A stretch of 64,000 nt of DNA from Deltaproteobacteria bacterium (GTDB taxonomy: Bacteria > Myxococcota_C > UBA6777), in the NCBI GenBank assembly GCA_006226375.1, contig SBHC01000005.1, positions 186,001 through 250,000 of the forward strand, given 5' to 3'. Position numbers and translations under genes: made by a program. Shown piece after piece: positions 34,620 to 43,747 of this stretch (positions are counted from its first letter, which is position 1; every line of letters begins with the position of its first letter). The notes under the pieces were generated by a model, which was not told where the DNA came from, did no database searches, and saw nothing but the letters and a program-made list of their open reading frames with translations.

Positions 34620-37103
34620 TCACTTGATCGGAAGCTGCAGAGGTTTCCCTGACAGTGCATCCACACAGTAGGGCCTCGTTGTACCATTGGCGCGACAGAG
34701 AGAAAAGCGCCAGTAAGGAATCGCCACCAAACGAACATGACGAATGGGCAACCCAAGCAAACGTTTGCATCGTGTCCGGATGGCTTTGGGTGACTTCAAC
34801 GCCTGCATCCGACGACGTGAATACCCCAGTCGTGATGGGACCTGTGGCTCCCATGTTTCCGCCACCAAAGGATCGTCTAGGGTTTCGTTGTCACCCAGTT
34901 TGTCAACAAAGACAAACTGCCCTTGTTCATCCAGCAACAACAAGTCGCCCGTTTCGCCGTGGAAATACAGAGGGTGCTCCGCCGACTCCTTCACCTGACG
35001 CCAAAACCGCCGGGTCTCTCGCTCCATCCAAACAACGACACGCCACAACGGCAAATACTCCAACACTGGACCTTCCACCGTCTCCTTTTTGTAGAGACCA
35101 AACAGTGTTGTTTCGGTGGCTTTACGGGCCAGATGGTAAGCTCTCTCTCGGTCGGCTCTCGAAGCGACGGCCAGAATCGGTCGATTCACTCCTGCGGTTG
35201 GAGCAAACCGATGCTCGGGCAACCAATACACGCGGCTTCGTCCCACCTTCACTGATACGACTTGTTCTCGCTCTTCCAACCGGCGAATGCTTCGGCGCAC
35301 CACGTTTTCAGTGAGAGCCGTCTCGTGTGTCAGTTCTTTGACGCTGTAAGCTCCTGGATACTCCTGCAACAGCTGCAACAACACAGCTTCGTGAGTCGAA
35401 GGAGGTGACAGCTCTTGCGGTGCCTCAAAAGCTCCATCAGGGTACAGCTCTGTTGCCTGGGAAAACGCCTCCTCGACGTCCTCTACCTCGTCTGGCTCGT
35501 CCAAGACTTCTTTGGGTGTTCGCGCTTGCTTGGAAGCTTTGGGTTCGCTCGATGAAGTTTGGGCTACGCGAGGATGAGAGACAGACTCCTCCGCTTCGTC
35601 TGCACCTTCAACAAGGACAGGTTCCGGCGAGGAGTCCTCTGGTTCAGGTTGCTTGGATGACTGAGATGCTCTGGGTGGCTTGGGAGCAGAGGTTCCTGGA
35701 ACTCCCAGGCGACGACGTTGTTCATCCGGAATCAACGAGGCAATCCGGTCTTCATCGAGGGTTTCGTGAGGTTTGTACAGCCAGCGCACTTGCAACGAAA
35801 CGACGTCTTCGAACACATCAGGACACACCAGAAGAAACTGTCGTGGCTCCAAGCGAGGAAGCTGGTCCGTGACCTCACCCACATCATCAGGACACAGAGA
35901 GCGCAAGATTCGCTCTACCTTTTTGATGTCCTGCGCCACCATCATCCGGCCCAACGCCCAAGTAGAAAACTGCGACAGCGCAAGGTAATCGACGTCGCCC
36001 GGATTTTGGCTAGCAATCAGGCAACAGACCCCATATTTCCGGGCCTGTTTGAACAGCATCTTCAACGAATCTTTGCAGGCTGGCTTGCGTACAGGTGGAA
36101 GGAACGGAGCCACCTCATCAATGTAAAACAACGCTTGGGGAGACGAAGACGGATGCTCCAACATCCAATCGTACAAAGCCTGGGTCAGTTGCCCGACAAA
36201 AAACTCCTTCTCTTCCTGGCTGTGAAGGCTGTTTAAGTACACCACAGAGAGCCTGGTTTTGCGCTTGCCTGTGACGGGGTCAAATGTCGCCGTATCGTCG
36301 AGACCCAGGAGAGTATCGATTCGAATGGGAACGCCCAGGTGGAACAGCAACCGTCGAGCCCCCACGCTCAACAAAGCCAACTTTCGACTTATCTCTTCGC
36401 GCTTGGTTTCCTTGATGAGCCGGTCGGCTTGTAGCTCCACATCTTCGGGGAGTTCATCGAGAAAGTCGCCGAGGCCCGAGAGACCATCGACCTGAATGTT
36501 GTGCTGCGCCAGATACTGAAGGACCAGATCAAGATAGGCCGCAGCAAATTGACCGTCGTTACTATCACTGGCGTATCCCAAGAGCGCAGAAAGATGCGCA
36601 GCAATCGCAGAGAGCGTACGAACTCGTTCTTGCGGCTGCTGGGGAAGTTGGTCCAGACGGAGTGGATCGAGAGAGAGAGGAATTCCTGCCTGACTCCCAG
36701 GCGTCCAAACAACCACCTCTACTTGCTCCTGCAGAGCAACACCACGCTCCTTCTCCAAAGCCGAGATACCCTGCTTCGAGCTTGCAGCATCGCCGTTGGA
36801 ATGAAGCAGCATGCTCGCGATGTCGCCTTGAGGATCCAACGCAATCACTGGAACACCCTGCAGCAACATCTCCTCACACAAGACCTTGCAAGCGACAGTC
36901 TTGCCGCTTCCAGACGCACCCAAGCACACAGAGTGTCGCAACAACGTGGACGGCGGCAGCGTGACTTGTTCGTCCGTGGTGGTTTGGGTCCCCCAGAGCA
37001 AACCGGTCCATGGATCTTGGTTTGCCCCTTGCGCTTCGGTGTGTGCAGAAGCAGAGGATTCATTGGGTGATGCAGAGGAGAGGGGGGACAACTCTTCGGT
37101 CAA
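34620..37103 (-). CDS. HerA-like (DUF87) ATPase with winged-helix domain
   Basis: I favour the TTG at 37103 because TGAGGA lies 8 nt upstream; ATG 37163 overlaps a palindrome and lacks a good site. The N-terminal half is a HerA/VirB4-class ATPase: Walker A GASGSGKTV, Walker B ALFYIDEVAPF and the sensor KYGVCCLIASQNP. Then comes a Ser/Pro/Glu-rich linker, a wHTH domain (YSVKELTHETALTENVVRRSIRRLEERE) and a C-terminal domain with paired Trp/Arg residues. Such proteins are DNA-translocating ATPases, but no NurA or other partner nuclease is adjacent; SNase-OB (30966) and CinA follow in the same direction. Role inferred as DNA processing. Confidence 0.78.
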   Translation of the reverse strand: MTEELSPLSSASPNESSASAHTEAQGANQDPWTGLLWGTQTTTDEQVTLPPSTLLRHSVCLGASGSGKTVACKVLCEEMLLQGVPVIALDPQGDIASMLLHSNGDAASSKQGISALEKERGVALQEQVEVVVWTPGSQAGIPLSLDPLRLDQLPQQPQERVRTLSAIAAHLSALLGYASDSNDGQFAAAYLDLVLQYLAQHNIQVDGLSGLGDFLDELPEDVELQADRLIKETKREEISRKLALLSVGARRLLFHLGVPIRIDTLLGLDDTATFDPVTGKRKTRLSVVYLNSLHSQEEKEFFVGQLTQALYDWMLEHPSSSPQALFYIDEVAPFLPPVRKPACKDSLKMLFKQARKYGVCCLIASQNPGDVDYLALSQFSTWALGRMMVAQDIKKVERILRSLCPDDVGEVTDQLPRLEPRQFLLVCPDVFEDVVSLQVRWLYKPHETLDEDRIASLIPDEQRRRLGVPGTSAPKPPRASQSSKQPEPEDSSPEPVLVEGADEAEESVSHPRVAQTSSSEPKASKQARTPKEVLDEPDEVEDVEEAFSQATELYPDGAFEAPQELSPPSTHEAVLLQLLQEYPGAYSVKELTHETALTENVVRRSIRRLEEREQVVSVKVGRSRVYWLPEHRFAPTAGVNRPILAVASRADRERAYHLARKATETTLFGLYKKETVEGPVLEYLPLWRVVVWMERETRRFWRQVKESAEHPLYFHGETGDLLLLDEQGQFVFVDKLGDNETLDDPLVAETWEPQVPSRLGYSRRRMQALKSPKAIRTRCKRLLGLPIRHVRLVAIPYWRFSLCRANGTTRPYCVDALSGKPLQLPIK

Positions 37104-37161
37104 TGGTGCGATCCTCAGGAACAAACAAAACGATAGAAGGGAAGTTGGATTGACACATCTC

Positions 37162-37178
37162 ATCTTTCGAGGAAAGAT
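37162..37178. promoter_or_regulatory. Perfect 7-3-7 palindrome between the HerA and CX3C genes
   Basis: ATCTTTC-GAG-GAAAGAT is a perfect palindrome. It sits just right of TTGACA (37150-37155) and overlaps TATATA (37178-37183), the two best promoter-like hexamers here, although their spacing (22) is not standard. It could be a repressor site for the divergent pair. Confidence 0.4.
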
Positions 37179-37244
37179 ATATACCACGTTCCTGTCGCAC
37201 CGCGACAAAGCACTCGCAACTGTATGAAATTAAAGGAACCTATT

Positions 37245-37790
37245 ATGAACCTGTCCTGGCTTCGTTGTGGATTGACGCTGGGTGCGCTGGTTTGTGGCGT
37301 TCTCGTGTGGAGCACCCCCAGCTCGGCAGAGCTTCCTCTCACCCGAGAGCAGCGGTACAAAAAGTACGTCCTTCAACAACAGTTGAAGTGCCTCAAACGA
37401 TGCGAAACCGTCGGGTACAAGAGGTTTTACCGCTGTGGCCCCAGGGGCAACCGCTACCAAAAAGCTCGGGCTGGTGTGTACTTCCGCAGCTGCATCCATC
37501 GCTGCAGAGCGACTTGGTTTTGCCGAGGCTACAAACAAAATGTACGAGCCCGTTGCCCAGCCATGTGCTTGCAGCAACGCAAGAAGACGATGCCTCGCAA
37601 GAGATGGCGCTACCATCCAACAGACAAGCAGTATCGTCGTTGGGTTCGTCGCTTCCTGAAGTGGCAGATGCGTGTACGTTATGCCTGCATGAGGGTGTGC
37701 AAAAACTACAATATGATCTGCAACATCCGTAGCACCGTGAAGCTCCCACCCCGCACCAAGATCCCCAAGATTGAATCTCTCCGCCGCTAA
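37245..37790 (+). CDS. Small secreted basic protein with four CX3C motifs
   Basis: The ATG at 37245 is preferred (AAAGGA 8 nt upstream) over 37224. A signal peptide (CGLTLGALVCGVLVW, cleavage near SSAE) precedes about 150 mature residues. These contain four CX3C pairs, CLKRC, CIHRC, CPAMC and CMRVC, plus extra single Cys, and are rich in Arg, Lys and Tyr. Paired CX3C in helices is the pattern of twin-CX3C helical hairpins (as in small Tim or CHCH-like folds), so a disulfide-stapled helical protein is likely. No family is recognised. It is divergent from the HerA gene and convergent with the carboxylesterase. Confidence 0.7.
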   Translation: MNLSWLRCGLTLGALVCGVLVWSTPSSAELPLTREQRYKKYVLQQQLKCLKRCETVGYKRFYRCGPRGNRYQKARAGVYFRSCIHRCRATWFCRGYKQNVRARCPAMCLQQRKKTMPRKRWRYHPTDKQYRRWVRRFLKWQMRVRYACMRVCKNYNMICNIRSTVKLPPRTKIPKIESLRR

Positions 37791-37808
37791 CCCCTCTTCC
37801 CTCTCCAA

Positions 37809-39665
37809 TCAAGGTGCAGAGAACCCAAGCAACGGCAAAACCAGCTTGCATCGATCGTTGCGAACACCGTTTTTCATGGTTGGAGAGACCTGAAGCAACA
37901 TCGTGTTGTCTTTGGCGCCATCGTACGATGTCCACTCCGGGACCTCGTTTTGTGAGTCGCTGGGAACCCCGCTCTTGGCGAATTGAGCCCACAATCTCAT
38001 GATTTGCTGGGACAACTTAAGCTCCTCCGCAGCCGGAGAGAACCCAGGAATATCCACAAACGACTGAAACACAAAGAACAACTCAATGCCGTGACGAGCG
38101 GGAAGTTCACCGGCCCGCGTCTGTACCCTCTGACCAAACATATACCTCCAGACCTTGGACGTTTGCGTTTTGGATGCCGTCGCCGCCATCAACAACGTTG
38201 GACAAGTAAACTGAACGTCGGTGAGCAAGTCGGCCATCGCATCCACGGGTTTGGGGTACTTGGTAACATCATACTCTTTCAGCAACGCGTCCACCTGATC
38301 TTTGGGAGAGTTCTTGAAAGCGCTGCGCACAAGAGCTTCGTAAACATCTGCTGTGGGAACAGGCGTCAGAACAATCCCAGACATCTCTTCCAGGTTGCTC
38401 CCCAAGACAAAAGGGACGTCGTTGTGTTTGCCATCCTTAATCATCTGAAAAGGAGACTGAGGCAGCACATGTCCGTCAACAACAGGAGAGTATTGTTCCA
38501 GCGGGTTCCCACCTCCAACAGTTCCAAACCCTGTGCCGACAGGCATTTCATTCATGAGGGTCTTGTTGTCGATGTTGCGCAAACAGGACAAGGGGTCAGG
38601 CGCATCTTTGCATGACGTCTGGGCAACCACCTGCTGCCCTCTCTGCTCTGCTGCTGTAAGAGTTTGGGACAGGTTGCACAAACCGCTCTGCATCAACGCC
38701 GCATGGAACAAGCCTTTGGCAAGAGGCGAGGCGACAAGGATACAGGTCGAGACAGCCCCTGCCGACTCCCCAAAGATCATTACCTTGTTGGGGTCACCAC
38801 CAAACGCCTGGATGTTGGCCTGGATCCACTTCAGCGCAAAGATTTGGTCCTGGACGCCATAGTTCCCGGAAACCTTCTGCGAACTCTCAGCCGACAACGC
38901 AGGGTGAGCAAAGTAGCCGAACGACCCCAACCGGTAGTTAATGGTGACAACAACGACACCTTCATTTTCAGCAAGATACTGACCGTTGTAGAGAGGCTTC
39001 CCTCGGGCCGATACGGTCTGCGAGCTGCTCCCTTGGATGTGAGCGCCGCCATGGATAAACACCATGACAGGCAACGGCGACTTCGCACCGGCAGGCGTCC
39101 AAACATTGAGAGACAAGCAATCTTCAGAACCGACAATGGATTTTTGTCCGTTCAACGCAGTTTCGATCTGGGTGCAGACATCTCCAAACTGGGTGCTCTC
39201 GCGCAAGTTGGTCCAGCAGGCATGAGCCGAAGGAGGCTTCCATCGCAAAGCCCCAAGAGGCCCTGCTGCATAGGGAATCCCTTTGTACGACCACGTCGCT
39301 CCTTCTTTCGAACCTTTCACCCAGCCTGTTTGGGTCCGAACATTCCCTTCCGCACGAAACGCATCCATAGGAACATTGCACTGTGAGGATTCAGGAGTCC
39401 CTTCCGGAGGGTCCGGCTCAATGACTGAAGCGTCAGTCACAGCATCAATAGTTGGCTCCCCTGATGTCTCTTTGGGTTGGGCTTCCGTGAGAGTCTCCAC
39501 GTTGGCAGTAGACTCCCCGCCCTGGCCGCCCTCTTGGGATCCCAATTCAGAGGTCGCTTCATCTCCCGTGGTGGCAGGTCCGCAGGAGCCGATCCAGCCT
39601 CCTCCCATGAGAAGGCCGACAAGAATGAGGCTAGACAGATTGAGTTTCAATGAATCCAAACGCAT
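37809..39665 (-). CDS. Type-B carboxylesterase lipoprotein
   Basis: The ATG at 39665 (MRLDSLKLN) is chosen for the AAGGA upstream and because a lipoprotein signal (LLMGGGWIGSC) follows. After an acidic/Ser/Thr linker of about 80 residues comes a cholinesterase-type hydrolase domain (PF00135). Catalytic parts: FIHGGAHIQG oxyanion, nucleophile elbow FGESAGA, acid in SNLEEMSG and His in ARHGIELFFVF. Conserved Cys pairs (SEDCLSLNVWTP) are also present. It should be an outer-membrane esterase acting on an external ester or lactone. Last gene of a leftward unit; convergent with the CX3C gene. Confidence 0.88.
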   Translation of the reverse strand: MRLDSLKLNLSSLILVGLLMGGGWIGSCGPATTGDEATSELGSQEGGQGGESTANVETLTEAQPKETSGEPTIDAVTDASVIEPDPPEGTPESSQCNVPMDAFRAEGNVRTQTGWVKGSKEGATWSYKGIPYAAGPLGALRWKPPSAHACWTNLRESTQFGDVCTQIETALNGQKSIVGSEDCLSLNVWTPAGAKSPLPVMVFIHGGAHIQGSSSQTVSARGKPLYNGQYLAENEGVVVVTINYRLGSFGYFAHPALSAESSQKVSGNYGVQDQIFALKWIQANIQAFGGDPNKVMIFGESAGAVSTCILVASPLAKGLFHAALMQSGLCNLSQTLTAAEQRGQQVVAQTSCKDAPDPLSCLRNIDNKTLMNEMPVGTGFGTVGGGNPLEQYSPVVDGHVLPQSPFQMIKDGKHNDVPFVLGSNLEEMSGIVLTPVPTADVYEALVRSAFKNSPKDQVDALLKEYDVTKYPKPVDAMADLLTDVQFTCPTLLMAATASKTQTSKVWRYMFGQRVQTRAGELPARHGIELFFVFQSFVDIPGFSPAAEELKLSQQIMRLWAQFAKSGVPSDSQNEVPEWTSYDGAKDNTMLLQVSPTMKNGVRNDRCKLVLPLLGFSAP

Positions 39666-40146
39666 ACATACAATCCTTGCGCTTCTGTTTGTTGGAGAAC
39701 GAAAAATTCTGAGAAGAGCGGCTCCCTGTTCAGACACACAAGTCGGACGATGGGTGTACAAGAAGAACTCAATTCTTGCAGCAGCCATGAGGCGAGAAGG
39801 TCAACAAACCTGGGCAGCACAGACAACAGAGAACGGGAAGTCTGCATTGGACCTTCCATTCAAAGATGGGCTTTGACTTGTAAGGCCAGTCGTGATATTC
39901 ACGACCTGCCCCGGCTTCTACGCAGCCGCAGCGCCATCGGCTCTTCGCCAATTTTAATCTTTCTTTTCAAGAAGTTATCTTTTGATGGTTCGGCATTGCG
40001 CCAGCGAGCGGCTGTTTTCACCGGTTTACTTTGAGGCTTATATGCAAGTCGACGAACCTCGAAGGGGAAGGATGTATGTTTGTTCGTGCAAACATCGCTG
40101 AGTGGTAGAGGAACGCGACGTACGATTGCTTTGAGGAGATAAACGT
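39666..40146. other. Intergenic region upstream of the PDH genes
   Basis: 481 bases without a convincing gene. Near the pdhA end lies the inverted repeat ATGTTTG-TTCGTG-CAAACAT (40076-40095). A good ribosome-binding site (GAGGAGA) precedes pdhA. The region must hold the promoters of both divergent genes, but I could not choose a -35/-10 pair with confidence. Confidence 0.4.
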
Positions 40147-41220
40147 ATGCCAAACAAGGTTGTGTTCAAAGAACAGATCCAAAATGTGCAGATTCTCAGT
40201 CCAAAAGGGAAAGTCGATACCAAGATCGGCATCCCCGAAGGTCTGGACAACGACAAGCTGCTCGACCTGTACCGCTGGATGACGTTCTTCCGCCGCTTCG
40301 ACCGAAAAGCGCTGGCCCTGCAGCGTACCGGACGTCTGGGAACGTATCCCAGTTTGATTGGTCAGGAGGCCGTTCAGGCCGGCGCTGGCCTCGCGATGAA
40401 AGAGAACGACTGGGTTGTCCCCTCGTTCCGTGAGCAAGGAGTCATGATGGTGCGCGGCGTCCCCGGCTCCAAGATCCTTGCTTACTGGGGCGGCGACGAG
40501 CGCGGTTCGCAATTCGACGAAGGCGTGAACAGCCTGCCGATCTGCGTCCCCGTGGGTTCACAAACCCTCCACGGTGTAGGTCTGGCGATGTCCATGGCCT
40601 ACCAGAAGAAAGACGCTGCGGTTCTCTCCTTCATCGGAGACGGCGGAACCTCGGAAGGCGACTTCCACGAAGGTTGCAACTTTGCAGGTGTTTACAACGC
40701 TCCCGTGGTCATTTTGATCCAGAACAACCACTGGGCCATCAGCGTACCGCGCCACCGTCAAAGCATCGCTCCGACCCTGGCGCAGAAAGCGATCGCCTAC
40801 GGTATTCCTGGAATCCAGGTCGACGGCAACGACGTCATGGCTGTGTACAAGGTTGTTGGGGAAGCCCTCGACAAAGCCCGCTCTGGCGGAGGCCCCACCT
40901 TGGTGGAAGCGGTCACCTACCGAATGGAAGACCACACCACAGCTGACGATGCGACCAAGTACCGTCCGCCCGAAGAGTTGGAAGCCTGGAAACCCAAGGA
41001 TCCCATCCTCCGGTTGGAGACCTACCTCCGCTCCCAAGAGATCCTGACCGACGAGCTGGCAGAGAAGTTCGAGAAGGAAGCTGAAGAGCGCGTGGCCAAG
41101 GAAGTGGCAGACCGCGACGCAATGCCTGCGCCGGACCCCTTGGAAACCTTCCGTCACCTTTACGAAGAAATGCCCGCCCACCTGCAGCAGCAGATGGCAG
41201 AAATGCAGGAGACACTCTAA
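40147..41220 (+). CDS. pdhA: Pyruvate dehydrogenase E1 component, alpha subunit
   Basis: The alpha2beta2-type E1 decarboxylates pyruvate with thiamine diphosphate. The thiamine-binding motif GDGGTSEGDFHEGCNFAGVYNAPVVILIQNN (here split as GDGGTSEGDF... and QNN) is complete, as are the GTYPSLIGQEA strand and the phosphorylation-loop region TYRMEDHT. Length 357 fits. A branched-chain 2-oxoacid E1 cannot be excluded, but the sequence of the phrase HGVGLAMSMAYQ and the gene order match PDH of Gram-positive and deltaproteobacterial type. GAGGAGA precedes the ATG. First gene of the PDH cluster; pdhB overlaps its stop. Confidence 0.9.
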   Translation: MPNKVVFKEQIQNVQILSPKGKVDTKIGIPEGLDNDKLLDLYRWMTFFRRFDRKALALQRTGRLGTYPSLIGQEAVQAGAGLAMKENDWVVPSFREQGVMMVRGVPGSKILAYWGGDERGSQFDEGVNSLPICVPVGSQTLHGVGLAMSMAYQKKDAAVLSFIGDGGTSEGDFHEGCNFAGVYNAPVVILIQNNHWAISVPRHRQSIAPTLAQKAIAYGIPGIQVDGNDVMAVYKVVGEALDKARSGGGPTLVEAVTYRMEDHTTADDATKYRPPEELEAWKPKDPILRLETYLRSQEILTDELAEKFEKEAEERVAKEVADRDAMPAPDPLETFRHLYEEMPAHLQQQMAEMQETL

Positions 41221-42212
41221 TGACACAAGGAAACACCATGCGTGCGACGATTGTGCAGGCGATTGTGGACGGGATGCGAGCCGAGATGGAGCTGGATCCC
41301 AGCGTTGTTGTTCTCGGCGAAGATATCGGAAAAGACGGCGGCGTGTTCCGCGCAACCGAAGGCTTGTTGGAGCAGTTCGGCGAAGAGCGCGTGATGGACA
41401 CCCCCATCGCAGAGAGCGGTATCGTCGGTGCCTCCGTGGGTATGGCCCTGGGTGGCCTTCGCCCCATCGGCGAAATCCAGTTCATGGGTTTTGTCTACCC
41501 CTCCATCAACCAGCTCTTCTCCCACGCCGCTCGTTACCGCTGGCGAACCCGAAGCCGTCACTCGGTGCCCCTGGTCATCCGTATGCCTTACGGCGGCGGG
41601 ATCCACGCGCCTGAGCACCACAGTGAATCGTACGAAGCCATCATGACCCACACTCCGGGTCTTGTTGTGGTCGCGCCCAGCACCCCGTACGACGCCAAAG
41701 GTCTGTTGATTTCCTCCATCCGCTCGAACGACCCGGTCATCTACATGGAACCCAAGCGGATCTACCGCGCCTTCCGTGAAGAGATCCCGACCGAGGCGTA
41801 CACTGTGCCCTTGGGCAAAGCGAACGTGATTCAGGAAGGCAACGACATCACCCTGATCAGCTTTGGTGCGATGATGCGCCCCACCCTCGACGCAGCCGAA
41901 AAGCTGACCGCCGAAGGAATCAGCCCTGAAGTCATCGACCTCCGCACCATCCACCCGATGGACCGCGAAGCCATCCTCACCTCTGTGGTGAAAACCGGTC
42001 GATGTGTGGTGGTGCAAGAAGCACCCCGTCTGTGCAGCATCGCTTCGGAAATCACCGCGCTGATCAACGACGAGGCTCTGCTTCACCTGTTGGCTCCCGT
42101 GGGTCGCGTGACCGGGTATGACACCCCCATGCCCCTCGCAACTACTGAGAAAGCTTACCTGCCCGACACCAAGCGTGTCCTCAAGGCAGCACGCGCCGCT
42201 CTCGAATTCTAA
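41220..42212 (+). CDS. pdhB: Pyruvate dehydrogenase E1 component, beta subunit
   Basis: The ATG at 41220 overlaps the pdhA stop (TAATG) and follows AGGAG by 8 nt; ATG 41238 with its own AGGA is an alternative. The product shows LGEDIGKDGGVFRATEGL, the PIAESGIVGASVGMAL segment with the catalytic Glu, and QLFSHAARYRWRT, all typical of E1 beta. Together with PdhA it forms the alpha2beta2 enzyme. The gene is followed by a good hairpin terminator (42226-42263), which separates E1 from E2 and E3 and suggests that the E2-E3 part is partly independently expressed. Confidence 0.92.
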   Translation: MTQGNTMRATIVQAIVDGMRAEMELDPSVVVLGEDIGKDGGVFRATEGLLEQFGEERVMDTPIAESGIVGASVGMALGGLRPIGEIQFMGFVYPSINQLFSHAARYRWRTRSRHSVPLVIRMPYGGGIHAPEHHSESYEAIMTHTPGLVVVAPSTPYDAKGLLISSIRSNDPVIYMEPKRIYRAFREEIPTEAYTVPLGKANVIQEGNDITLISFGAMMRPTLDAAEKLTAEGISPEVIDLRTIHPMDREAILTSVVKTGRCVVVQEAPRLCSIASEITALINDEALLHLLAPVGRVTGYDTPMPLATTEKAYLPDTKRVLKAARAALEF

Positions 42213-42225
42213 GAGCGCGCACGGC

Positions 42226-42263
42226 AAGACTGGGCCCTCCCAAACGAGGGCTCAGGTCTTTTG
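42226..42263 (+). terminator. Rho-independent terminator between pdhB and pdhC
   Basis: AAGACTGGGCCCTC pairs with GAGGGCTCAGGTCTT around a six-base loop (one bulged G), followed by TTTTG. It is the best formed intrinsic terminator in the window. A new promoter for pdhC must lie in 42264-42400. Confidence 0.75.
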
Positions 42264-42406
42264 CCTCGTTGTATTCTTGAGAACGGTCGCGCTGCGATCG
42301 TTGACGCTCCACTCGTTGCCTCACCTCGCGGAGAGCAACGTCCCCCTTGCATCACGACTTGCCCGAATTTCGCTGAAGTTAATGCGGTTCGGATTGGAGT
42401 ATACTC

Positions 42407-43735
42407 ATGGCCACACAAATCTTTAAGTTCCCCGACGTGGGGGAAGGTATTCACGAAGGTCAGCTCGTTGAGTGGTTGGCTGCTGAAGGCGATATGGTGA
42501 AAGAAGATCAGCCTCTTTGTCGCGTTGAGACCGACAAAGCTGTGGTTGAAATTCCCTCTCCCGCCACGGGAAAGATCGTCAAGTTCCACGGAGAACCTGG
42601 CGAGATCATCTACGTTGGCAACCCCCTCGTCGTGTTTGAAGTGGAAGGCGCTGGCGACGGCTCCGATGCGGCAGCAGAAACGGCGGCTCCGGCTGCTCCT
42701 GCGGCTCCTGCACAAGCGGCGGCTCCTGCACAAGCGGCGGCTCCAGCTGCGGCGCCTGCTGCTCCGGCGGCTCCGGCGGCAGCCAAGCGGCCCCAAGACG
42801 TTCGCGCCACCCCTCACACCCGCGCATTCGCTCGCAAACTCGGTGTGGACATCACCACCGTTGAGGGAACCGGCCGAGCGGGCCGAATCACCGACGAAGA
42901 TGTAGAAGCAGCCTCCCAGGGTGGCGCTCCCGCACAGGCAACGGCACCAGCAGCAGCGGCTCCTGCAGCGCCGGCACGGCCCGCAGCACCGGCACGGCCC
43001 GCAGCACCGCCCTCTTACGACTCCACAGAGCATGGGCCCGTAGAGCGCGTCCCGATGTCGTTCCTCCGCCGCAAGATCGCCGAGCAAATGAAGCTCTCGA
43101 CCACCGCGCTGACCCACGTCACCCACATCGAAGAAGCCGACCTGACCGGACTTTGGGATGTCTACCTGGCGTCGAAAGAGCGACTCAAAGGCGACGAGAT
43201 CAAGCTCAGCCCCCTGCCCTACTTTGTGAAGGCTGTGGTCGCAGCGCTGAAGAAATTCCCCATTTTCAACAGCAGCTTTGATCAGGAAAAACAAGAGATT
43301 GTCTACAAGCACTACTACAACATTGGTATTGCAGTGGACGCACCCGAAGGCCTCGTGGTTCCCGTCATCAAGAACGCTGACACCAAGTCCATTGCGGCCC
43401 TCGCAACCAAGATCCGTGACCTGGCTTCCCGCGCTCGCAGCCGTCAGCTGCAGATTGATGAGATGCGCGGCGGAACCTTCACCATCACCAACATTGGACC
43501 GCTCGGAGGCATCCTCGCCACGCCAATCATCAACTATCCCGAAGCGGCCATCATGGGCATGCACGCGATCGAAGACCGTCCGGCAGTTGTTGACGGTGAG
43601 ATCTGCATTCGCAAGCGCATGTACCTCAGCCTGTCCTTTGACCACCAGATCATTGACGGCGCTTCCGGCGCTCGTTTCATGAAGTTCATCTCGAACATCC
43701 TGAGCGATCCCAACTACTTCTTCACCCAGATCTAG
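42407..43735 (+). CDS. pdhC: Pyruvate dehydrogenase E2, dihydrolipoamide acetyltransferase
   Basis: Order: one lipoyl domain with the lipoylated Lys44 in ETDKAVVE; an Ala/Pro-rich flexible linker of about 35 residues; the peripheral-subunit-binding domain (TPHTRAFARKLGVDITTVEGTG); a second Ala/Pro linker; and the catalytic domain ending in SLSFDHQIIDGA, with the His and Asp of the acyltransferase site (HxxxDG). One lipoyl domain and length 442 are common. GGAG precedes the ATG. lpd follows after 12 bp. Long antisense frames over this gene arise from its GC-rich Ala/Pro codons. Confidence 0.93.
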   Translation: MATQIFKFPDVGEGIHEGQLVEWLAAEGDMVKEDQPLCRVETDKAVVEIPSPATGKIVKFHGEPGEIIYVGNPLVVFEVEGAGDGSDAAAETAAPAAPAAPAQAAAPAQAAAPAAAPAAPAAPAAAKRPQDVRATPHTRAFARKLGVDITTVEGTGRAGRITDEDVEAASQGGAPAQATAPAAAAPAAPARPAAPARPAAPPSYDSTEHGPVERVPMSFLRRKIAEQMKLSTTALTHVTHIEEADLTGLWDVYLASKERLKGDEIKLSPLPYFVKAVVAALKKFPIFNSSFDQEKQEIVYKHYYNIGIAVDAPEGLVVPVIKNADTKSIAALATKIRDLASRARSRQLQIDEMRGGTFTITNIGPLGGILATPIINYPEAAIMGMHAIEDRPAVVDGEICIRKRMYLSLSFDHQIIDGASGARFMKFISNILSDPNYFFTQI

Positions 43736-43747
43736 AGGTCACAAACG

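Noticed and set aside
42209-43645. Antisense frame of 478 residues across pdhC
   Set aside because: It is the shadow of GC-rich codons and of the Ala/Pro linker; pdhC on the other strand has full domain evidence.
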